64,000 bases of DNA, taken from the NCBI GenBank assembly GCA_016466735.1, contig JAAOED010000009.1, positions 1-64,000 of the forward strand. Direction: 5' to 3'. Source of the stretch: Weissella confusa. GTDB taxonomy: Bacteria > Bacillota > Bacilli > Lactobacillales > Lactobacillaceae. Numbering within the stretch: position 1 is the stretch's first letter; the number at the start of each line of letters is the position of its first letter. Below, piece by piece: positions 45,528 through 54,060 of the stretch. The notes beneath the pieces are model-generated. The model saw only the letters and a list, made by a program, of their open reading frames with translations, was not told the DNA's origin and made no database searches. Position numbers and translations under genes: made by a program.

Positions 45528-46206
45528 TTCAATTTTTACAACGAGTAGTTCTGGCACGGCGATCACATTGCCAACGTTTATCATTGCGATGGTCACGGCC
45601 ATGGTACTAGGACTCGTAACAGCCTTGGTTTACTTGAAAACTTATAATTCAAGAGTGTCACCACAAAAATTCTCATTCACATTGGTCTTATTGCCAGTTG
45701 TGATTGCCGTCATTATTATGTTGGTGGGTAATAACGTCGCCCGTGCCTTTTCATTGGCTGGTGCTTTCTCGATTATCCGCTTCCGTTCAGCGCCTGGTGA
45801 CCCAGCTGAAATTACGTACGTGCTATTAACGATGGCCATTGGTTTGGCGTCAGGGTTGGGATACATCGCGTATGCTGTGATTGCGGCCACATTATTGCTA
45901 TTGGCGATGTTGCTGATGAATATGATGGACTTTGGTGGTCACGCAACGACCGATCAATTGCTCAAGCTAACGGTGCCAGAAGACTTGTACGACAAACAAG
46001 AAGTGGAAGCGATTTTGACCGAATACACCGAAAAGTTTATTCTGAAGCGCATTAAAACCACTGAACTGGGGTCATTGTTCGAGTTGCAATATTTGCTAAG
46101 CATGAAGCAAGGCATGGACGATAAAGCCTTTATTGATGCCCTACGTACAGCGAATGGTAATCTCGGTATTGCGATGCAGTATAATCTAATCGCCGATGAA
46201 TATTAA
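45520..46206 (+). CDS. DUF4956 membrane protein
   Basis: A 228-aa protein with four or five N-terminal membrane helices (about residues 15-135) and a cytoplasmic C-terminal domain (about 140-228). The DUF4956 core AFSLAGAFSIIRFRSAPGDPAEITYVLLTMAIGLASG is intact. The ATG at 45520 has aaaagga 8 nt upstream. DUF4956 and VTC proteins co-occur in many Firmicutes, often with CotH kinases and Cthe_2159 proteins. No CotH gene is seen in this window. Confidence 0.88.
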   Translation: MVNSIFTTSSSGTAITLPTFIIAMVTAMVLGLVTALVYLKTYNSRVSPQKFSFTLVLLPVVIAVIIMLVGNNVARAFSLAGAFSIIRFRSAPGDPAEITYVLLTMAIGLASGLGYIAYAVIAATLLLLAMLLMNMMDFGGHATTDQLLKLTVPEDLYDKQEVEAILTEYTEKFILKRIKTTELGSLFELQYLLSMKQGMDDKAFIDALRTANGNLGIAMQYNLIADEY

Positions 46207-46239
46207 AAAAATCTCATTTTAGTGTTGACAAGCACTCAT

Positions 46240-46457
46240 CTATTCCGTAAACTGAGACACATCAGTAGGACATAACATTGTACGTAAGAGAAGCCGCGGT
46301 TGCTGTGAGTGGCGCAGGTGTTATGACTGAACTATTTACAACGGAATAGTCTGAAAGAGAGTGGCATGCGATAGTATGCGACTAATTTGGGTGGTACCGC
46401 GGATTTTTGCTAATTCGTCCCAGTAATCTGTTTTTGCAGGTTACTGGGACTTTTTTA
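46240..46457 (+). promoter_or_regulatory. T-box leader, tyrosine specifier likely
   Basis: The canonical T-box sequence TGGGTGGTACCGCG (46388-46401) is followed by terminator GTCCCAGTAA (46417-46426) / TTACTGGGAC (46441-46450) and a T run. Stem I is closed by CTATTCCGT (46240-46248) with ACGGAATAG (46341-46349). The specifier side reads GAACTATTTACA; the two plausible triplets, TAT (46333-46335) and TAC (46337-46339), both encode Tyr. Uncharged tRNA-Tyr would thus switch on the NhaC-family gene downstream. A TTGACA lies at 46225-46230, but its spaced -10 would fall inside stem I, so the start site is unclear. Confidence 0.88.
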
Positions 46458-46470
46458 TTTGTTTGGAGGA

Positions 46471-46542
46471 ATGCACCATGGGGTATTTGATGTAACACGT
46501 GGCGTTGGCGGACTTGTTCGTTATCACCGCAGCTATAACTGA
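46471..46542 (+). other. short leader reading frames between T-box and transporter gene
   Basis: After the T-box terminator, tttggagga precedes two nested starts. ATG 46471 opens 23 codons (with two Tyr). ATG 46478, better spaced from the SD, opens MGYLM and stops at 46495. They lie in the 125-nt untranslated stretch before the transporter start. Whether either is translated is unknown. Confidence 0.3.
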
Positions 46543-46582
46543 AAGTTGAACTGATTAGATTGTAACGAACGAGGAGACACAT

Positions 46583-47932
46583 ATGGAAAAGCAAGCAACA
46601 CCACGCTTTGGACGAGCGTTAGCACTTATTGTTATTTTGATCATTATTTTTGCTGGTAGTATTATCGGCCTTGGGTTATCACCATACGTCCCATTGACAC
46701 TAAGCTTGTTGGTAACGATGGTCTTTGCCAAGTTGCATCGCGCAACATGGGAAGACATTCAACGTGATATGTTGCGTGGTCTACAAACTGCCTTGGCACC
46801 ATTGTTTTTGTTCCTATTGATTGGGATGCTGATTGCATTGTGGATGGGCACAAACGTCATTCCAACGATGCTCTGGCTTGGTTTTAAGATGGCGAATGCG
46901 GCTTGGTTCTTGCCAAGTGCTGTCTTAGTAACCGCCATCGTCGGTTCAATGATTGGATCAGCGTTCACCACGCTTGCAACGGTCGGGGTTGCCTTGATGG
47001 GTGTCGGTACAGCGATGGGATTTGAACCAGCGTTGGTTGCCGGAGCCGTGTTGTCAGGTGCGATTTTCGGTGACAAGAGTTCACCGTTGTCAGACTCAAC
47101 GAATTTGGCTTCATCGATTTCAGAAACTGACTTGTTCGCACACATCAAAAACTTAATGTGGACGACAGTGCCAGCATTGGTTGTATCATTCATTATTTTC
47201 TTCATTATCGGTGGCGGTCACGCTGGTGCATCGACTGCAAAGTTGGCCAGCTTGGCTGACTTGTTGTCACCAACTTGGTGGACGATTGTACCGCTAGTTT
47301 TGTTGGTGGGGATGGCCTGGGCAAAGGTGCCAGCTATTCCAACGCTACTAATCAACGTTGCCGTGACGGGTGCATTCTTCTTGCTTAACCACACACCAGC
47401 AATGTTGGCCGATATTTTGTTGAATGGGTTCAAGACCACAGCTAAGAATGACATGCTACAAGCATTGTTGAACCGTGGTGGTATGTTAGCGATGATGCCA
47501 ACGGTCATTATCATTATGTTGGCCTTGGCCCTTGGTGGGTTGCTAACGGAACAACGTATTTTGCAAGCCGTTATGGCGCCAATTGCAAACCGCATTAAGA
47601 GTGGGGCTGGTGTCATTACCGGTACCGTCTTTACTGGAATTGCAGCCAACTTCATGATTGGTGAGCAATACCTGTCAACGATTTTGCCAGGTCAACTTTG
47701 GAAGTCAGCGTTTGATCGCGTTGGCTTGTCACGTTTGGCCTTGGGACGTTCATTGGAAGACTCAGGAACGGTCGTGAATTACTTGGTTCCTTGGGGTGTG
47801 GCGGGTAGCTTTGCCGCGCAAACATTGGGCGTACCGGTTCACAGCTTCGCACCATTTGTCTTTTTTGCCTTGTTGTCACCAGTTTTCTCATTGTTGTCAG
47901 CCTGGACAGGCATTGGCATTAAGAAAGCATGA
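46583..47932 (+). CDS. NhaC-family transporter, probable tyrosine uptake
   Basis: A 449-aa membrane protein with about eleven helices. NhaC-type motifs are GSMIGSAFTTLATVGVALMGVG and GAIFGDKSSPLSDSTNLASS (about residues 113-175). Named Na+/H+ antiporters by homology, NhaC paralogues behind tyrosine T-boxes (YheL/TyrT group) have been proposed as tyrosine transporters. The Tyr-type T-box here supports that reading. The ATG follows gaggagac. It is monocistronic and convergent with the RNase HI gene. Confidence 0.88.
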   Translation: MEKQATPRFGRALALIVILIIIFAGSIIGLGLSPYVPLTLSLLVTMVFAKLHRATWEDIQRDMLRGLQTALAPLFLFLLIGMLIALWMGTNVIPTMLWLGFKMANAAWFLPSAVLVTAIVGSMIGSAFTTLATVGVALMGVGTAMGFEPALVAGAVLSGAIFGDKSSPLSDSTNLASSISETDLFAHIKNLMWTTVPALVVSFIIFFIIGGGHAGASTAKLASLADLLSPTWWTIVPLVLLVGMAWAKVPAIPTLLINVAVTGAFFLLNHTPAMLADILLNGFKTTAKNDMLQALLNRGGMLAMMPTVIIIMLALALGGLLTEQRILQAVMAPIANRIKSGAGVITGTVFTGIAANFMIGEQYLSTILPGQLWKSAFDRVGLSRLALGRSLEDSGTVVNYLVPWGVAGSFAAQTLGVPVHSFAPFVFFALLSPVFSLLSAWTGIGIKKA

Positions 47933-47937
47933 TAAGT

Positions 47938-47971
47938 AAAACGCGCGCATCCGAGTGGGTGCGCGCGTTTG
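47938..47971. terminator. bidirectional GC-rich terminator
   Basis: A 10-bp stem AACGCGCGCA / TGCGCGCGTT with T and A tracts on its sides, between convergent genes. Confidence 0.88.
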
Positions 47972-47974
47972 TTA

Positions 47975-48358
47975 TTAATGAATGGCTTGCAAAGACAGCT
48001 TGTGGGCGCCTTGATTTTCACGATCGGGAATCCAAGTTGTTAAGACAACCTTGTACCGATCAATCAGCGCCATTAAGGTGTCAATTAGTTCTGGATAATG
48101 CTTGGCATAGGATTTACCAATGCTATCCGCGACTAATTTTGAATCGATGTAAAACATGACTGTGTCGTCAGGTGAGGCGATGGGGAGTAATTGCTCAAAG
48201 GCAAAAATAGCGGCCCGAAATTCAGCTTCGTGATTACTCATTTCACCCAGTGCGTGGTGAAGTTGTGTTTGCTTGCCGTCGGCGGAGATAACAACGCCGG
48301 CACCGCTTGGCCCGGGATTTCCTTGAGTCGCAGCATCAGCATATAACTTGATTAACAT
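47975..48358 (-). CDS. RNase HI-like protein
   Basis: A 127-aa RNase H-fold protein. The first Asp is in LYADAATQGNPGPSGAG, the Glu in NHEAEFRAAIFAF, and the second Asp in FYIDSKLVADS. The fourth catalytic Asp, normally in N..AD.LA, is replaced by His (NQGAHKLSLQA), as in several Gram-positive RNase HI-like proteins whose activity is doubtful. The ATG at 48358 has AGAGG 8 nt upstream (leftward). It may act on RNA-DNA hybrids or be non-catalytic. Confidence 0.85.
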   Translation of the reverse strand: MLIKLYADAATQGNPGPSGAGVVISADGKQTQLHHALGEMSNHEAEFRAAIFAFEQLLPIASPDDTVMFYIDSKLVADSIGKSYAKHYPELIDTLMALIDRYKVVLTTWIPDRENQGAHKLSLQAIH

Positions 48359-48420
48359 GACAAAAACCTCTAACTTCATTATACTAGAAAATAGCATGAA
48401 CTCCCGAAAGGAGCGTAGAC

Positions 48421-48789
48421 ATGAAAGGTTTTTACCAACCCGCCGGTTTAGTAGGCTGGGTATCGTGGACGTGGATTTTAATGATTGCCTTGTTCGGCAT
48501 GATTATGTGGCTTGAGGTGACAACACTTAACGTTTGGACATATGTGTCATTCTTCGTGTTTGTCGTCGTGGCAGCTGCAACCATTCTGCGTCGACGTGTG
48601 ACATTGGAAGATGATGCTTTGCGTTTCCCACACATTATTGGGATGCACACCGAGAAGATCCACTTTAAGGATATGGAATTTGTACAATTTAACAAGCACA
48701 CAGTTATGTTTAGCCATGACGGTGAGCAATACAGCTTTTTGATGGGGCAGCGCATGTTGCAAGCTCTACAAGAGAAGATTGAAGGATAG
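48421..48789 (+). CDS. EbsA-like membrane protein
   Basis: A 122-aa protein with two membrane helices (about residues 10-32 and 38-58) and a beta-rich cytoplasmic part resembling a PH-like domain (RRVTLEDDALRFPHIIGMHTEKIHFKDME). The arrangement and position next to RNase HI-like and pseudouridine synthase genes match EbsA-type proteins of lactobacilli and enterococci; the function is unclear. A gaaaggag SD supports the start. rluD follows 9 nt later. Confidence 0.65.
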   Translation: MKGFYQPAGLVGWVSWTWILMIALFGMIMWLEVTTLNVWTYVSFFVFVVVAAATILRRRVTLEDDALRFPHIIGMHTEKIHFKDMEFVQFNKHTVMFSHDGEQYSFLMGQRMLQALQEKIEG

Positions 48790-48798
48790 AGAATTTTT

Positions 48799-49716
48799 AT
48801 GACAGAAGAGACATTGGTAATCACGGACCAAACTGGCCGTCTTGATAAGGTCGTTGCTGACGCGTTTGAAGATTATACACGTACCCAAGTGACAGGCTGG
48901 ATTAACGACGGCGTGTTGAAGGTAAATGGTGCCGAGAAGAAGGCCAAGTACAGCGTGAAGCCAGGGGATGAAATTACCTTTACGGTTCCTGAACCAGTTG
49001 AGATTGATTTGAAGCCGGAAGATATCCCATTGGACATCGTGTATGAAGATGATGACCTATTGGTTGTCAACAAGCCACAAGGGATGGTTGTGCACCCAGC
49101 GTTGGGTCACGAATCAGGCACGTTGGTTAACGCGTTGATGTTCCACACGCCACTTTCAACGATTAACGGGGTGGTTCGGCCTGGTATCGTGCACCGTATC
49201 GACAAGGACACGTCAGGTTTGTTGATGGTTGCCAAGAATGACAAGGCCCACGAAGCATTGTCAGCGCAATTGAAGGACAAGAAGAACTTGCGTCAATACT
49301 ACGCACTTGTTCACGGTGAATTCATTGAAAACGAAGGAACCATCAAGGCACCTTTGGGTCGTTCATCTGCTGACCGTAAGAAGCAAGCAGTTGTGGCCGG
49401 TGGTCGTGACGCAGTGACCCACTTCAAGGTTGTGAAGCGTTTTGTTGGTTACACGCTATTGCAAGTAACGCTTGAAACGGGACGTACGCACCAAATCCGT
49501 GTGCACATGGCTTATATCGGTCACCCAGTGGCTGGTGATCCATTGTACGGACCAAAGAAGACGTTGCCAGGTAATGGTCAATACTTGCACGCGGCAACGC
49601 TTGGTTTGACGCAACCAACGACTGGTAAAGAAATGACGTTTGAAGCGCCATTACCAGCGTACTTTGCGGAAATGTTGGATCAATTAGACCCATATGCAGA
49701 AATTGACGCAAACTAA
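48799..49716 (+). CDS. rluD: RluA-family pseudouridine synthase (RluD-like)
   Basis: A 305-aa rRNA-modifying enzyme. An N-terminal S4-like domain (residues 1-75) precedes the catalytic domain, with HRIDKDTSGLLMVAKND near residue 132 carrying the catalytic Asp. LQVTLETGRTHQIRVHMAYIGHPVAGDPLYG follows. It converts specific uridines in 23S rRNA. The rluD-pyrR neighbourhood is conserved in Firmicutes. Confidence 0.94.
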   Translation: MTEETLVITDQTGRLDKVVADAFEDYTRTQVTGWINDGVLKVNGAEKKAKYSVKPGDEITFTVPEPVEIDLKPEDIPLDIVYEDDDLLVVNKPQGMVVHPALGHESGTLVNALMFHTPLSTINGVVRPGIVHRIDKDTSGLLMVAKNDKAHEALSAQLKDKKNLRQYYALVHGEFIENEGTIKAPLGRSSADRKKQAVVAGGRDAVTHFKVVKRFVGYTLLQVTLETGRTHQIRVHMAYIGHPVAGDPLYGPKKTLPGNGQYLHAATLGLTQPTTGKEMTFEAPLPAYFAEMLDQLDPYAEIDAN

Positions 49717-49741
49717 GTCCCAAACGACGCGGTTTTCGTGC

Positions 49742-50384
<643 letters not shown>

Positions 50385-50415
50385 TTAAAACGCAGGACGG
50401 AAAGGAGGACTTGCC

Positions 50416-50433
50416 ATGTTTGATGCATGGTAA
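50416..50433 (+). other. five-codon leader frame with the best SD before the carA-like gene
   Basis: The perfect SD aaaggagg (50401-50408) is spaced 7 nt from ATG 50416, which opens MFDAW and stops at 50433. The carA-like start at 50444 has no SD of its own. The layout implies translation reinitiation after a minimal leader peptide, or use of the in-frame ATG at 50423 with a 14-nt spacing. Confidence 0.4.
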
Positions 50434-50443
50434 GCACGACGTC

Positions 50444-51529
50444 ATGACAAAACGTTATTTAATTTTGCAAGATGGCACGATTTTTGCCGGCGAAGCGTTT
50501 GGATCACCTGCGACGAATTTTGGGGAAATTGTTTTTCACACGGGGATGACGGGGTATCAAGAGGTTATTACCAACCCGATCTATCACAATCAGATTGTGA
50601 TGTTCACCTCACCAACGATTGGGGCGGCTGGTATTAATCACCGCGCCGATGAATCAATTGTGCCAACGGTTAAAGGTGTGGTAGTACGTGAAGTCGCCGA
50701 TATCTCAACCAATCGTTTGCAATCAATGAGTTTGCACGACTATTTGAAGCGTCACAACGTACCCGGTATTTCGCAAATTGATACGCGCGCTTTGGCTCGT
50801 CATTTGCGTAAGACGGGAACACAGAAGGCCTCAATTGTTGATGCGCCAGATGACCACGCGTTCGATCAATTGCGCGCGATGGTTTTGACAACGCGTCAGG
50901 TGCCACAAGTTTCAACACCCAAAGCTTATGCTAACCCAGGGCGTGGGGCGAACGTAGTGGTACTAGATTTCGGTTTGAAAAACGGTATTTTGCGCATGCT
51001 AAGTGACTTCGACGCTAATGTGACGGTGTTGCCATACAACGCCACATCGGATGAAGTTGCTAACTTGGACCCCGATGGTATTGTGTTGTCATCAGGACCG
51101 GGTGACCCACGTCAAATCCCGGATGAAACGTTTGATATTATTCGTCAATTTGAGCAACGTGTGCCAATGTTTGGCATTGGGTTGGGCCATGAATTATTTG
51201 CGCTCGCCAATGGTGCCAAGTTGCAACAAATGCCGGTTGAACATCATGGGATGAATCACCCAATCCGTGAGCAAATCACGAATCGCATTATGTTTGCGAC
51301 ACAGGGGCAAGGGTTCAGTGTTGATCCGGATTCTGTACGTGACACTGATATGTTTGTTACACATATCGATATGACGGACGGGATTATTCAAGGATTGCGT
51401 CACCGAGATTACCCAGCGTTTAGTGTGCAATTTTTCCCAGATACAGCGCCAGGACCAATTGAGGCAACGCAGGCCTTTGATGAATTTATGGAAATGGTGA
51501 CTGCACGTCGAGGAGGGTGGCTATCATGA
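50444..51529 (+). CDS. carbamoyl-phosphate synthase small-subunit-like protein, glutaminase triad lost
   Basis: A 361-aa protein clearly homologous to CarA/PyrAA (start TKRYLILQDGTIFAGEAFG, NPIYHNQIVMF, PGISQIDTRALARHLR, and a class I amidotransferase domain from about residue 172). In active enzymes the nucleophile is in GICLGHQ; here Gly246 replaces Cys (FGIGLGHE). The catalytic His-x-Glu (HPE) is FPD, with Phe331 and Asp333. All three triad positions are therefore changed, and glutamine hydrolysis is not expected. The frame is intact with normal codon use. It overlaps the carB-like gene by 4 nt and lies behind the PyrR attenuator. Confidence 0.88.
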   Translation: MTKRYLILQDGTIFAGEAFGSPATNFGEIVFHTGMTGYQEVITNPIYHNQIVMFTSPTIGAAGINHRADESIVPTVKGVVVREVADISTNRLQSMSLHDYLKRHNVPGISQIDTRALARHLRKTGTQKASIVDAPDDHAFDQLRAMVLTTRQVPQVSTPKAYANPGRGANVVVLDFGLKNGILRMLSDFDANVTVLPYNATSDEVANLDPDGIVLSSGPGDPRQIPDETFDIIRQFEQRVPMFGIGLGHELFALANGAKLQQMPVEHHGMNHPIREQITNRIMFATQGQGFSVDPDSVRDTDMFVTHIDMTDGIIQGLRHRDYPAFSVQFFPDTAPGPIEATQAFDEFMEMVTARRGGWLS

Positions 51530-53994
51530 GTGAACGAATCTTAATTATCGGTGGATCTGCCAATGATTTTGGTCGTGAAACTGAAAGTGATGCTGCAAGC
51601 TATCAAGTGGTAAAGGGGCTTCGTCGTCGTGGTCATGAAATCGTGATTGTCGATGATAATCCATTTGGCTTTACGACTGAACGCGATGATGTGACGGTGA
51701 TTGAAACCGCGTTGACTGCACCTAATTTAGTTAAGGTAATTGTTGAACAAGGCATTACGGCGATGGTCGCGAGTGTTGGTGGCTCAACAGCCGTTCGTTT
51801 GTCAGCGGAAATTGTTGAATTGCTTGGTGATAATGCGCCCAAGGTTTTGGGGATGACATTGCCGGTTATGCAAGCCACGCAAAATACCAAGTACCTGCAA
51901 GAGCGTCTCACCAAGTTAAAGTTGCCAGCCATTCAAACGCGTTTGGCAAGCAATGTCAGTGAAGTGTTCGATGCAGCGCGTGAGTTTGATTTTCCAGTGG
52001 TTGTACGTTCGGTGGCACCAGTTGGACAAACGATTCGTCTCCAAGTTGAAGATGTGGAAGAACTGGAAGGGGCAGCCGAAACGGCGTTGAACCGTTCTTT
52101 GACCCATCAAGTCAACGTGGATAAGAGTATTCGCGGTTACCAAGAAATTGCCATGGTGGTTGTACGTGATAAGCGCGATACGACCGTGTTGATTGGTGGT
52201 GTTGAGGATATGGATCCGGTTGGTATTCACTCGGCTGATTCGATTGCGATTACGCCGGTGCAAACATTGCCGGACCCGGTGTTCCAACAATTGCGTAACG
52301 CAGCCTTTACAGTTGCACGTGGCTTTAACGTCGTTGGCTTGCTGGAAGTACGTTTTGCCGTTAATCCGACGACAGAAGAGTATGTCATCACACGTTTGAC
52401 GCCATACTTTGACCGTACCTCTGCCATGCTAGTGGCCGCCACGAGCTATCCGTTGGTGCCAGTTATCGCTGGTTTGATGATGGGTGAAACCCTTGATAAG
52501 GTGCGCGTACCATCAATTTATGCCGAGCACACAGCTTTGTTGGAGCCGACAATGGACCACATTGTGATTCGTTTCCCGGTGTTTGCCTTTGGTGAACTAG
52601 AGTCAGCCGGTATTCAAACCGAGAATCGTTTGGATACCGTGCAAAAGTCAGTTGGGGCGACAATTGGTGTGGGGCGCAGTGTTGAAGAGGCGTTGGAAAA
52701 GGCCATTCGTGCCGCTCACTTTAACAACCGTAATTTCTCACCGACTGTGATGAACGCGTTGACCGATAATGAAATTATTGAGCAATTAATTCACCCACGC
52801 GATAACCGTATTTTAGTTTTGCTTGAGGCAATCCGTCGCGGTTATACCGTTGATGAATTGGCTGAGTTGACTAAGATTAATGCGTTTTACTTCTATAAAC
52901 TAGAGCGCATTAATAATTTGGAAAGCGCTGTTAAGAATCATCCATGGGATACCGATACCTTGCAACAAGCCAAGTATTACGGGTTGTCTGATGGTTTGGT
53001 AGCTAAGCTATGGGATGAAAAGTACGAGGCGGTGCGACGTTATCGTTGGGATAACGGTATTTTGCCAACGTATAAGGCGTTCGAGCCGTCAGCTGGTGAA
53101 TTCGAAGAGTCAGTTTCACAATTCTATTCAACGTTTGAAACGGAGAATGAGAGTGAGCGACTTGGGGATGATTCAGCCTTGGTGATTGGAACGGGGGCCT
53201 TTCGTCTTGGGGATGGTGCCGCAGCATCATACACCATGGCGATGGTGGCCGATGAATTGTCACGCCAAGGTATCAAGACGGTTTTGATGAATAACAATCC
53301 GACTGACCTAACATTCATTCCGCAACTGGCACACAAGCAGTATTACGAGCCGTTGGAAATTTCTGATGTGATGAACGTTATTGAAATTGAACAACCAACG
53401 CGCGTGTTTGTGCCAGGTAATCGTATTAAGTTGATTACGAGTTTGCGTAAGATGGGTGTAAATGTTCAAGTAATCGCCAAAGAAAAGTACCTACCAAGTA
53501 GTATGCTAAGTGATGGTCAACAAACCATCGTGAATTACTTCTATGACGGGCTTGAATTGCACGTGATTGGTGTCGGCCATCAGGATAATGGGGGCATCGT
53601 CTTCGATCAATCGGCCATGACCGATTCATTGTGGGAATCATTGCCACGACCTGATATGACACTGGATACGGCTGGCTTGTACCAGTTGGTGACGGATCGC
53701 TTGCCATTAGACCGTGAAGTCACGGCTGATGATATTCGACCAATGCCATTTACGCATATTGCCTTCCTTGATAAGGTGACAGGCGTCTCATGGCTTCGCT
53801 TGATTGTTCGTTACATGTTGAATAAACAAACGAAGGCTGACGAAGAAATGGTTGATAATTTGAAGAATCTACCATGGCGTATCAAGACATCACGTCTTCG
53901 TTATCGTGATGCGGACTTTGCGGAACATATGAATATTCAGCAAACGCTTGATAACGGACGCTTTGCGATGGGTGCGACTTACCAAGTGCTTTAA
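51526..53994 (+). CDS. truncated, degenerate carbamoyl-phosphate synthase large-subunit-like protein
   Basis: An 822-aa protein; normal CarB is about 1060. The N-terminal half aligns by order (DMDPVGIHSADSIAITPVQTL near residue 227; RFAVNP near 275), but the ATP-grasp metal and Arg residues of the I.E.NPR motif are R290, T292 and Y294. The opening nucleotide motif is also altered (IGGSANDFGRETESD). An oligomerisation-like part (about 400-540) and a second pre-ATP-grasp domain (about 545-660) remain. Most of the second ATP-grasp and the C-terminal regulatory domain are missing. Neither phosphorylation site looks functional. The ATG at 51526 has aggagg 9 nt upstream. Confidence 0.85.
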   Translation: MSERILIIGGSANDFGRETESDAASYQVVKGLRRRGHEIVIVDDNPFGFTTERDDVTVIETALTAPNLVKVIVEQGITAMVASVGGSTAVRLSAEIVELLGDNAPKVLGMTLPVMQATQNTKYLQERLTKLKLPAIQTRLASNVSEVFDAAREFDFPVVVRSVAPVGQTIRLQVEDVEELEGAAETALNRSLTHQVNVDKSIRGYQEIAMVVVRDKRDTTVLIGGVEDMDPVGIHSADSIAITPVQTLPDPVFQQLRNAAFTVARGFNVVGLLEVRFAVNPTTEEYVITRLTPYFDRTSAMLVAATSYPLVPVIAGLMMGETLDKVRVPSIYAEHTALLEPTMDHIVIRFPVFAFGELESAGIQTENRLDTVQKSVGATIGVGRSVEEALEKAIRAAHFNNRNFSPTVMNALTDNEIIEQLIHPRDNRILVLLEAIRRGYTVDELAELTKINAFYFYKLERINNLESAVKNHPWDTDTLQQAKYYGLSDGLVAKLWDEKYEAVRRYRWDNGILPTYKAFEPSAGEFEESVSQFYSTFETENESERLGDDSALVIGTGAFRLGDGAAASYTMAMVADELSRQGIKTVLMNNNPTDLTFIPQLAHKQYYEPLEISDVMNVIEIEQPTRVFVPGNRIKLITSLRKMGVNVQVIAKEKYLPSSMLSDGQQTIVNYFYDGLELHVIGVGHQDNGGIVFDQSAMTDSLWESLPRPDMTLDTAGLYQLVTDRLPLDREVTADDIRPMPFTHIAFLDKVTGVSWLRLIVRYMLNKQTKADEEMVDNLKNLPWRIKTSRLRYRDADFAEHMNIQQTLDNGRFAMGATYQVL

Positions 53995-54060
53995 GCAAGT
54001 TAAAGCTTCGTATGGTAAACTTAAAACACATATATAAATATTGAAAGAGGGCATTTTTCC

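Noticed and set aside
46225-46253. TTGACA with TAAACT at 17 bp as the T-box promoter
   Set aside because: It would start transcription inside the 5' strand of stem I and remove the helix that closes the specifier loop. The -35 may be real but the -10 is doubtful.
46759-47655. Long open frames on the minus strand inside the NhaC-family gene
   Set aside because: They mirror the codon pattern of the real gene, lack SD sequences and family features, and overlap a fully supported membrane transporter.
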